Below, one piece after another: positions 1-5,098 of a stretch of 8,040 nt of DNA (the first letter of the stretch is position 1; each line of letters begins with the position of its first letter). The stretch lies in contig JACPVD010000334.1 in NCBI GenBank assembly GCA_016191895.1, positions 1-8,040 of the forward strand, in the 5' to 3' direction. The translations under genes and the position numbers were made by a program. This DNA is from Chloroflexota bacterium (GTDB lineage Bacteria > Chloroflexota > Anaerolineae > Anaerolineales > Villigracilaceae). A model generated the notes under the pieces. That model did no database searches, was not told the DNA's origin, and was given only the letters and a program-made list of their open reading frames with translations.

Positions 1-969
1 GATTGCAAAGCCCCATCCTCCATCACAGTCGAAAACAAAATAGGCGAATGGCTTCCTCTCACAATTGATAAAACATATCAACTGGATGCGGCAACAGCAA
101 GTGCAATATCTCCACTAACAACAACCTATTACCCTCCAGATGAAGCGTTCAAAAAATACAGAGAAATCGCAACCACAGTAACCCTTCAGATAAAAGACAA
201 GGCAACAGGTTCTGTAGTAAAGACAGCATCTCAAAACCTGATGATATATTCTGGCACAACAAAATCAGCAAACTTCTCATGGACGCCATCTGAACCATCC
301 TACAAAGCAGGCAAATACACAGTCATCCTGACAACGCATGTGACTGACCCGAAATGCTCGTCAGTCATCGATGATTTCAAACAGCAGGACATCGAAGTCT
401 TCCCAAAGCTTCCAGACGATGCATGTGTGATAAAAGCTTATCCAACCACATTAAGGACAGCGATCAGCAGAGGTCAGCAAGGATTATTAGATATTCCAGC
501 GTATTATTACCATATGAAAAAAGAATACAATGCAAGCTATGCCATGCACCTTCACTATAAGGGTATAACTGCGAATTACAAGATGACCTTCACAAACAAG
601 ACAAACAAAGTAGATAAGATACTCACAGGAAGTTTCCCAAAATCATTTACAGGTGAAAGAGTAGATATTGCTCCAGCTAAACCCACAAACACAGTCGCAT
701 GGACACCCCTTTCATCAGGAAATTACAATGTAAGGCTGGAGATGACGTCCACTGATGCGTTATGCTCAGGCAAGGTAAATGACTTCTCTCAAGGTACTAG
801 GACAGATACAGTGAATGTGCTTGCAAAAGACGTAGATGGTGATGGGTATAAGGATGCCCAAGTCCTGCGGACGGCACGAGGACCGCTCTTTTCGTACGGC
901 AACGTTCACGTTGCCTTGAAACGCGAGATAAATCTCGCGCTACCGCTAATAAATCCCTTGACAAAATAG
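1..969 (+). CDS. Large secreted/surface protein with tandem Ig/PKD-like repeats (5' end outside window, 3' end probably chimeric)
   Basis: The frame is open from base 1, so the visible 322 codons are the C-terminal part of a longer protein; the internal ATG at 241 is not the start. Two tandem repeats of about 140 residues are visible. Each starts near a Cys (C2, C142), contains W-T-P (W94, W234) then G-x-Y-x-V, and ends with a second Cys followed by an acidic D-D-F or N-D-F motif (C119/D124-F126; C255/N260-F262). The beta-rich, Thr/Ser-rich make-up suggests extracellular Ig- or PKD-like folds, perhaps with one disulfide per repeat. Residues 277-285 form a DxDxDG-type calcium-binding motif, as in thrombospondin-3 or dockerin-like repeats. 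From about residue 288 the sequence stops resembling the rest: Arg codons switch from AGA/AGG (6 of 6) to CGN (3 of 3), and the frame runs through a hairpin repeat to a TAG inside the LexA palindrome. I do not recognise the specific family. The real gene probably continued differently beyond about 861. Confidence 0.6.
   Translation, partial: DCKAPSSITVENKIGEWLPLTIDKTYQLDAATASAISPLTTTYYPPDEAFKKYREIATTVTLQIKDKATGSVVKTASQNLMIYSGTTKSANFSWTPSEPSYKAGKYTVILTTHVTDPKCSSVIDDFKQQDIEVFPKLPDDACVIKAYPTTLRTAISRGQQGLLDIPAYYYHMKKEYNASYAMHLHYKGITANYKMTFTNKTNKVDKILTGSFPKSFTGERVDIAPAKPTNTVAWTPLSSGNYNVRLEMTSTDALCSGKVNDFSQGTRTDTVNVLAKDVDGDGYKDAQVLRTARGPLFSYGNVHVALKREINLALPLINPLTK
858..897. other. Compositional joint between AT-rich and GC-rich DNA
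   Basis: Left of about 861 the DNA is AT-rich with AGA/AGG and ATA codons. Right of it the DNA is GC-rich and enters a hairpin repeat resembling one at 4865-4926. The change falls directly after a calcium-binding-like motif that would normally continue. No target-site duplication, transposase or integrase is visible. It could be an assembly chimera or a true insertion or recombination end; the sequence alone does not decide. Confidence 0.55.
898..939. repeat. Paired-hairpin intergenic repeat, copy 1
   Basis: Two perfect hairpins lie in tandem. The first has GGCAACG at 898-904, loop TTCA, and CGTTGCC at 909-915. The second has CGCGAGAT at 922-929, a two-base gap, and ATCTCGCG at 932-939. The second loop region reads GATAAAT, close to the AGATAAAC loop in the copy at 4865-4926. 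Both copies are flanked by TAC/GTAC words and share the order short-loop hairpin, linker, ATAAA-loop hairpin. The arm sequences differ but pairing is kept, suggesting a dispersed structural element. The copy lies just upstream of the LexA-controlled promoter and, without a U-run, is not an obvious terminator. Confidence 0.6.
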
Positions 970-986
970 AACAAGTGTTCTACACT
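958..986 (+). promoter_or_regulatory. Sigma-70-type promoter for the membrane-protein/transglycosylase pair
   Basis: A perfect TTGACA (-35) at 958-963 is followed after exactly 17 bases by TACACT (981-986), a 4-of-6 match to TATAAT. Transcription would begin near 993, leaving a leader of about 24 bases that includes the GGAGG ribosome site. The LexA-like palindrome fills the spacer, so repressor binding would block RNA polymerase directly. Confidence 0.72.
967..982. promoter_or_regulatory. LexA (SOS) operator of the Gram-positive type
   Basis: TAGAACAAGTGTTCTA is a perfect inverted repeat with 7-base arms and a 2-base centre. Its core GAAC-AAGT-GTTC fits the GAACRNRYGTTC LexA box known from Bacillota and Actinomycetota. 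It lies between the -35 and the -10 and overlaps the first two bases of the -10, the classic position for repression. No lexA gene is in the window, so the regulator is inferred from the site. Confidence 0.72.
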
Positions 987-1006
987 CGACCCCATCTATT
1001 CGAAAT

Positions 1007-1011
1007 GGAGG
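1007..1011 (+). promoter_or_regulatory. Ribosome binding site that sets the start at 1017
   Basis: GGAGG is followed by a 5-base spacer and ATG at 1017. This is the only strong Shine-Dalgarno here. An upstream in-frame GTG at 975 lies inside the LexA palindrome and ahead of the predicted transcription start, so it cannot be the start. Confidence 0.8.
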
Positions 1012-1016
1012 TCGAA

Positions 1017-1871
1017 ATGACAACGTACCGTCGTAATCCCGGTGATGGGTTGAAAACGCTCTGGAACAATTTCGTCCGCGGGCGAAAGTTCAACCGCGGC
1101 GCGGCCTGGGGCATGATGATCATCGGCGCGCTGCTGGCTTTTGAAATCTTCAACTTCAGCACCACCCAATTCGCCCTGCACGACATGCTCGGCGATCTCA
1201 AATTTGCCGGCCTGCGCTGGGCCACCATCCTTGCCATTGCCTTCTGTGGAACCGACTTTGCCGTCATCGCCCGCATCTTCACCCCGGAACAGGGGCGCGA
1301 CGAGCCTGCGGAGGTATATTATCTCTTCGGCGCATGGCTTCTCGCGGCGGGTTTCAACGCCTCGCTCACCTGGTGGGGCGTGTCAGTGGCCGTGGCAGAC
1401 AACGCCAACCTGCAATCCAGCGCGGTGATGAGTTCCGCGACCCTGATCAAGGTGGTGCCGATCTTCGTGGCGATCATGGTCTGGCTGGTGCGCGTGCTGA
1501 TCATCGGCACGTTCTCGCTGGCTGGCGACCGTCTCTTCACCACAGATGAACAACGCCCGGTTCAATCGCAATACAGGCCGCAATATCAACAGCAACCCCG
1601 CCCGGCCTATAACAATCCCCAGCCCCGCCCATCCTATCAGACTCAAGCTCAGCGCCCGGTGAATCAACCGGTCAACCAGCCGATTCTACGTCCCGCATCG
1701 CAGATCAACCGTCCTGTAAATTCGCCGTCAACGACCACGTTCCGCCCCGCGCCCAAGCCGGCTACTGTCCAATCCCAGCAAACATCCTTCATTCCGCCCG
1801 AACCGACCTATCACCCGGTCAACAATTACAACGCGCGGAATTCCGACAGCGCAAATCACTACGACGCCTGA
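1017..1871 (+). CDS. Four-helix membrane protein with Pro/Gln-rich C-terminal tail, SOS-controlled
   Basis: The 284-residue product starts with a short basic, probably cytoplasmic segment (1-28). Four hydrophobic segments follow at about 29-47, 67-87, 101-125 and 142-169. A low-complexity tail (about 179-284) rich in Pro, Gln and Asn follows, with repeated PRP/QRP/NQP motifs and no predicted fold. I do not recognise the family. The four-helix core plus disordered tail resembles membrane subunits of secretion or conjugation machines, but no diagnostic motif proves that. The start is set by GGAGG five bases upstream. Transcription is predicted from the promoter at 958-986 under the LexA operator at 967-982, so expression should rise after DNA damage. 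The transglycosylase gene follows after 48 bases on the same strand with no clear terminator between, so the two are probably co-transcribed. GC-rich codon use matches the rest of the window right of 861. Confidence 0.82.
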   Translation: MTTYRRNPGDGLKTLWNNFVRGRKFNRGAAWGMMIIGALLAFEIFNFSTTQFALHDMLGDLKFAGLRWATILAIAFCGTDFAVIARIFTPEQGRDEPAEVYYLFGAWLLAAGFNASLTWWGVSVAVADNANLQSSAVMSSATLIKVVPIFVAIMVWLVRVLIIGTFSLAGDRLFTTDEQRPVQSQYRPQYQQQPRPAYNNPQPRPSYQTQAQRPVNQPVNQPILRPASQINRPVNSPSTTTFRPAPKPATVQSQQTSFIPPEPTYHPVNNYNARNSDSANHYDA

Positions 1872-1919
1872 CCCGCCCCGTTCGAGCCGGGTCCTTCGAC
1901 CCAGAATAGAGAATCACGC

Positions 1920-2591
1920 ATGCCCCGCGCTCGTTCCATAAACAAAATACGCCGACACGCTGCGCGATTTGCTTCGCGCGGCGTGTCTGATTTTGTGCTG
2001 GCTCCGCTTGCGGTGATCGTTGTCAGCGCCGTGCTTGGCTCGTTTGCGTGGAATCAAAATATTTTTTTGGATGACCCGCCGCCGGCCTCGTCCGCAGGCC
2101 TTTCCTCCATCTTTCGCGCGGAAGTTCTCCATTGGGCCGACTCGATCTCGATGTGGGCGGCCGCAACCCACCTCGACCCGAACCTGGTCGCCACCATCAT
2201 GCAGATCGAATCCTGCGGCGATCCCCGCGCAAGGTCCAGCGCCGGCGCGATGGGACTCTTTCAAGTGATGCCATTCCACTTTTACGCCACCGACAATCCC
2301 TACTCTCCAAATACCAACGCCGCCCGCGGATTGGATTATCTTGCACGGTCGCTTGCCATAGCCGGAGGCGATCCCCGCCTTGCGATGGCCGGCTACAACG
2401 GCGGGATCGGGCTGATTGGCCGCGCCGAATGGACATGGCCCGCGCAGACAAAACGTTACGTCCATTATGGCGCTCCCATTTATGAAGACGCGCGAAACGA
2501 TCTGATCTTCAGCCCGGCCTCGTATGAATGGTATGTCAACTACGGGGTGAGTTTATGCCGCCAGGCGCATCAACGATTGGGTTTGCCCTAA
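1920..2591 (+). CDS. Membrane-anchored lytic transglycosylase (SLT / goose-lysozyme-like fold)
   Basis: The 223-residue protein has a basic N-terminus (1-22), one hydrophobic anchor (about 25-44) and a Pro/Ser linker (52-63). An SLT-type lytic transglycosylase domain follows from about 75. Family landmarks are visible: the catalytic Glu in MQIES (E97), the A-G-A-M-G-L-F-Q-V-M-P block (108-118), and A-M-A-G-Y-N-G-G (155-162). Such enzymes cleave the MurNAc-GlcNAc bond of peptidoglycan, forming 1,6-anhydroMurNAc. The N-in anchor would place the domain outside the membrane. The start is the ATG at 1920; the upstream sequence (ATAGAG) is only a weak ribosome site, consistent with translation within the upstream operon. 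With the SOS-controlled membrane protein it could serve DNA-transfer machinery (VirB1-like role), a lysis step or wall remodelling after damage. The biochemical call is firm; the system is not. Confidence 0.88.
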   Translation: MPRARSINKIRRHAARFASRGVSDFVLAPLAVIVVSAVLGSFAWNQNIFLDDPPPASSAGLSSIFRAEVLHWADSISMWAAATHLDPNLVATIMQIESCGDPRARSSAGAMGLFQVMPFHFYATDNPYSPNTNAARGLDYLARSLAIAGGDPRLAMAGYNGGIGLIGRAEWTWPAQTKRYVHYGAPIYEDARNDLIFSPASYEWYVNYGVSLCRQAHQRLGLP

Positions 2592-2603
2592 CACACGAGA
2601 ACT

Positions 2604-2680
2604 TTCGCACCGCGAAGGTGCTAAGGTCGCAAAGAAAGCCTTTTAAAAATTTTCGCGTTCTTCGCTTCTTCGCGGTGAAT
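2604..2680. repeat. Long imperfect inverted repeat between convergent genes, possible bidirectional terminator
   Basis: ACCGCGAAG at 2609-2617 pairs with CTTCGCGGT at 2668-2676. The inner flanks continue to pair imperfectly (AAGGTCGC side against GCGTTCTTCG side), giving arms of roughly 25-30 bases around an AT-rich centre (TTTTAAAAATTTT, 2641-2653). It lies between the ends of the transglycosylase gene (+) and the kinase gene (-), so it could stop transcription from both sides. It also looks like a dispersed palindromic repeat. It accounts for most of the 108-base gap. Confidence 0.55.
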
Positions 2681-2699
2681 CTTTTTGTGTTTTGCACTG

Positions 2700-4070
2700 T
2701 TACTTAACGATTCCCAACCAGATCACAAACGTCGTTCCTTTCCCTTCTTTCGACTCGACTTTAATCTGCCCCCCGTGATGTTCCACGATCCATTGCGCGA
2801 TCGAGAGTCCCAGCCCGAATCCGCTGGTGGTGGAACGGGTGCGCGATTTTTCGGCGCGATAGAATCGATCGAAGATGTGTGGCAGGTCTTCGGCGGGAAT
2901 CCCCGGGCCCGTATCGCGGATGATGATCCGCGCCTGATCGCCGATTTTGGACATGCTCAGGAACACGTCGCCTCCCTGCGGCGTGTATTGAATCGCATTC
3001 GAGACCAAATTCAACAAGACCTGCTTCAAACGGTCGCGGTCGCCGTTGACCATTACCTGATCGATATCATTCAAATGCACATGCACCTTGTTACCTGCCA
3101 GCACGGTCATCTCGGTAAAGACTTCGGTGAGCAACAGGTCGAGTTCGACAGGTTTCAGCGCGAGAGTCAGTTTGCCCGATTCCGCCTGTGCCAGCATGAG
3201 CAGTCCGCCCACAAGCCGTGTGAGCCTGCCCGCTTCCTGATCGATGCTGTTCAGGGATTCTTCGTCGGCTTCCTTCATTCGACGCATCAAATCCGCATTG
3301 CCTTTGATCACCGTCAACGGCGTGCGCAGTTCATGGCTCACATCGGCAAGGAATCTCTGTTGTGAAGTGAATAATGATTCAAGACGTTCGAGCGTCTGGT
3401 TGAAGGATACAACCAGGTCGCCGATCTCGTCTTCGTTTTGTTCCTGATGATACGGGATGCGCCGCGAGAGGTCATCGGCGCGGTTGATCTGATCGACCGT
3501 GTCGGTGATCGATTCAAGAGGGGAGAGGGCGCGGCCGAGCACCACCCATGAGCCAAAACCAGACATTAACACGGCAACGACAGCAATGATCGCCATCATT
3601 GAAAGCAGGTTGCCCTGAGTCGCATCCACCACGCTCAGGCTTGCTCCCACCTGGAGTATGCCGATCATGCGATCCCCTAATTTGAGCGGAACGCTCAACA
3701 CCCGCAGGTGGGCGCCGTCGAGGTAGGAATCTTCATAGATGGCCGAATCAGATTTCAGCCCGATCGGATCGAGGGGTTTGGTCAATGTCCCGATGCTGGG
3801 GGAGGTCGCGATGATTCTTCCGTCGGGTCCCCAGACTTGCACATAGGCATTCGATGTCATGTCGAGCGGGGGCAGGCTGATGAGATTTAATTCCCCCACC
3901 GAATTGACCTTTGTAACCTGTGTGATATCCCGCGCCACGCCTTCGAGCATGGTATCCACTTGATTAAGTAGAATCACGTTGACGAGTATATACACCGCCG
4001 CGCCAAAGATGAGCAAGATGCCGCTCATGAATGTTGAATACAGAAGGGTAAGGCGCAGGCGCAAAGACAT
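2700..4070 (-). CDS. HAMP-containing sensor histidine kinase
   Basis: The 456-residue protein is a class I membrane sensor kinase. Helix TM1 is at about 12-34 and an extracytoplasmic sensing region at 35-155. TM2 lies at about 156-178, HAMP at 179-232, and HisKA has the phospho-accepting H246 in S-H-E-L-R-T-P. The HATPase_c domain shows the N box (N354/N358 in NLVSNAIQ), D-T-G-P-G-I-P (386-392), F box FDRFYR (400-405) and G-F-G-L-G-L-S (417-423). All residues for ATP binding and autophosphorylation are present, so it should be active. It follows the response regulator gene on the same strand after 85 bases that include a palindromic repeat, and the two form a cognate pair. No good ribosome site precedes the ATG at 4070, but TM1 begins soon after it. 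The 120-residue sensor region, with a V-Q-V-W-G-P-D-G-R-I-I-A-T-S segment, is PAS-like (Cache/PhoR style). The signal is unknown. Confidence 0.93.
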   Translation of the reverse strand: MSLRLRLTLLYSTFMSGILLIFGAAVYILVNVILLNQVDTMLEGVARDITQVTKVNSVGELNLISLPPLDMTSNAYVQVWGPDGRIIATSPSIGTLTKPLDPIGLKSDSAIYEDSYLDGAHLRVLSVPLKLGDRMIGILQVGASLSVVDATQGNLLSMMAIIAVVAVLMSGFGSWVVLGRALSPLESITDTVDQINRADDLSRRIPYHQEQNEDEIGDLVVSFNQTLERLESLFTSQQRFLADVSHELRTPLTVIKGNADLMRRMKEADEESLNSIDQEAGRLTRLVGGLLMLAQAESGKLTLALKPVELDLLLTEVFTEMTVLAGNKVHVHLNDIDQVMVNGDRDRLKQVLLNLVSNAIQYTPQGGDVFLSMSKIGDQARIIIRDTGPGIPAEDLPHIFDRFYRAEKSRTRSTTSGFGLGLSIAQWIVEHHGGQIKVESKEGKGTTFVIWLGIVK

Positions 4071-4106
4071 TCGATTTACGATGTTGGATTTGCGATTGAC
4101 GATTGG

Positions 4107-4150
4107 TGGTCGAGTAGCGACGCGGGGTTTTCGCGGAGCGTATCGAGACC
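4107..4150. repeat. Palindromic dispersed repeat TGGTCGAG...CGTATCGAGACC, copy A
   Basis: This 44-base element lies between the regulator and kinase genes. Its ends, TGGTCGAG and CGTATCGAGACC, are identical to those of the element at 7277-7318 inside wecB; the 24-base centre differs but is also self-complementary (ACGC/GCGT, CGCG/CGCG). A GTTTTCGCGGAG word from its centre recurs at 4951-4962, perhaps a fragment of another copy. It is likely a REP/MITE-like mobile palindrome. Within a co-transcribed pair it could act as an RNA hairpin tuning kinase expression relative to the regulator; that role is inference. The adjoining 4072-4104 has three related words (GATTTACGAT, GATTTGCGAT, TGACGATT). 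Confidence 0.6.
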
Positions 4151-4155
4151 TTGCC

Positions 4156-4833
4156 CTACGGATTTTCCCGCATCACATATCCCACGCCCCTTACCGTGTG
4201 GATCAATCGCGCTTCCCCCTCGCCTTCCAGTTTTTGCCGCAGGTAGCGAATATACACTTCGAGCACATTGCTCTCGCCGCCGAAGTCGTAGCCCCAAACG
4301 CGGTCGAAGATCACTTCGCGGGTGAGCACCTGTTTGGGATGCCGCAGGAACAACTCGAGCAGTTCATATTCCTTCGCGGTCAGCGCCACTGTGCGGCTGC
4401 CGCGTGACGCCTGCCGCGAGCCGGTATCCAACGATAAATCTGCAAATTTCAAAACGGGAATGCGTTCCGGCTGCGTTCGGCGCAACAACGCGCGAACCCG
4501 CGCCAGCAATTCATCGAGATTGAACGGCTTCACCATGTAATCATCGGCGCCGGCGTCCAATCCTTGAATGCGATCCTGCACCGTGTCTTTCGCGGTCAGC
4601 ATCAGAATCGGAATTGACCCGCCTGTGCGCAGGCGATGGCATACTTCGAGGCCGTCCATGCCGGGCAACATCCAATCCAAAATGACAAGGTCGGGCGTAT
4701 GATCCCGCGCCGCAATCAACCCCATGCGCCCATCGATGGCCGTGTCAACTGTGTATCCTTCATAAGCCAATCCGCGCTGTAAAAGTTTCAGGATGGCCTG
4801 GTCGTCTTCGATAATCAGGATTCGCTCATTCAT
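4156..4833 (-). CDS. OmpR/PhoB-family response regulator
   Basis: The 225-residue product has an N-terminal receiver domain (about 3-115) with acidic pocket D10-D11, phospho-acceptor D53 in [14 protein letters not shown]80 and K102 in M-V-K-P-F. A winged-helix DNA-binding domain follows (about 127-222), with [11 protein letters not shown], the recognition-helix region [14 protein letters not shown] and the wing I-H-T-V-R-G-V-G-Y. It should be phosphorylated by the kinase encoded just downstream and bind direct-repeat sites as a dimer. The start is the ATG at 4833, because AGGAG lies 7 bases upstream and the encoded [11 protein letters not shown] fits the family. An upstream in-frame TTG at 4851 adds six residues and would translate through the ribosome site. 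It is the first gene of the pair and divergent from the sugar transferase gene. Nothing here shows the regulon. Confidence 0.93.
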   Translation of the reverse strand: MNERILIIEDDQAILKLLQRGLAYEGYTVDTAIDGRMGLIAARDHTPDLVILDWMLPGMDGLEVCHRLRTGGSIPILMLTAKDTVQDRIQGLDAGADDYMVKPFNLDELLARVRALLRRTQPERIPVLKFADLSLDTGSRQASRGSRTVALTAKEYELLELFLRHPKQVLTREVIFDRVWGYDFGGESNVLEVYIRYLRQKLEGEGEARLIHTVRGVGYVMRENP

Positions 4834-4840
4834 GGCAATG

Positions 4841-4845
4841 CTCCT
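4841..4845 (-). promoter_or_regulatory. Ribosome binding site that sets the regulator start at 4833
   Basis: AGGAG on the minus strand, 7 bases before the ATG at 4833, favours this ATG over the in-frame TTG at 4851, which lies upstream of the site. Confidence 0.75.
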
Positions 4846-4851
4846 GTTCAA

Positions 4852-4880
4852 AATATACCATAGCGCGGTACGTACCGCAA
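4852..4880 (-). promoter_or_regulatory. Possible promoter for the two-component operon
   Basis: On the minus strand TTGCGG (4880-4875; first three bases match TTGACA) is followed after 17 bases by TATATT (4857-4852; 5 of 6 match TATAAT). The -35 overlaps the palindrome GCGGTAC/GTACCGC and the first hairpin arm. The predicted leader is very short (about 10-12 bases), which weakens the call. Confidence 0.3.
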
Positions 4881-4926
4881 ACTTTAGTTTGCGCCAGGCG
4901 CGGGCAAGATAAACCTTGCCGTACCG
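4865..4926. repeat. Paired-hairpin intergenic repeat, copy 2
   Basis: A perfect 14-base palindrome GCGGTAC/GTACCGC (4865-4878) runs into a hairpin with arms GCAAACT (4877-4883) and AGTTTGC (4886-4892). After a GC-rich linker comes a second hairpin, GGCAAG (4903-4908), loop ATAAAC, CTTGCC (4915-4920). GTACCG (4921-4926) can pair back with CGGTAC (4866-4871), closing both hairpins into one branched structure. The architecture and ATAAA loop match the copy at 898-939. Confidence 0.6.
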
Positions 4927-4995
4927 GGCAGAATCTTTGCTATCGGCGTAGTTTTCGCGGAGTAATACTATAAATCAGTGGACGGACTTATGCGT

Positions 4996-5054
4996 AATTG
5001 GCGTTCTCTAACGCCGATTGCCCGCCAGCGCGTAAGACGCCTTCGGCGCGCGCT
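4996..5054. repeat. Two hairpins upstream of the sugar transferase gene
   Basis: AATTGGCGTT (4996-5005), loop CTCT, AACGCCGATT (5010-5019) forms a 10-pair stem with one G-T pair. Just after it AGCGCG (5027-5032) pairs with CGCGCT (5049-5054), with an inner CGCC-TTC-GGCG stem (5038-5048) and a 5-base bulge. It is again a two-hairpin arrangement. It ends about 45 bases before the ATG at 5099, so it could be leader RNA structure or another repeat. Together with copy 2 it fills most of the 4834-5098 gap, where I see no other gene. Confidence 0.45.
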
Positions 5055-5098
5055 CTGCGCAAGGTTTTGTGTAAATCCTAAGAGGGTAAAATAGGAAC

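Noticed and set aside
898..939. Factor-independent terminator for the surface-protein gene
   Set aside because: Two hairpins are present but no T run follows, and the element is inside the nominal reading frame and resembles a repeat at 4865-4926.
975..1016. GTG at 975 as the start of the membrane protein
   Set aside because: It lies inside the LexA palindrome and before the predicted transcription start; the ATG at 1017 has GGAGG five bases upstream.
1914..2465. 183-codon minus-strand open frame
   Set aside because: It is antisense to the transglycosylase gene, which carries clear catalytic motifs; the product shows no fold-like pattern.
2685..3365. 226-codon plus-strand open frame
   Set aside because: It lies antisense to the C-terminal kinase domain, whose motifs are unmistakable; it has no ribosome site or recognisable domain and is a GC-rich shadow frame.
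4072..4104. CRISPR-like or iteron array (GATTTACGAT, GATTTGCGAT, TGACGATT)
   Set aside because: Only three short imperfect words with no regular spacing; not enough for an array or origin.
4834..4851. TTG at 4851 as the start of the response regulator
   Set aside because: The ribosome site AGGAG lies between this TTG and the ATG at 4833, and the family begins with the [11 protein letters not shown] strand.
4865..4926. tRNA-like cloverleaf
   Set aside because: The branched fold lacks an acceptor stem of proper length, anticodon loop and T-loop motifs; it fits an intergenic repeat better.
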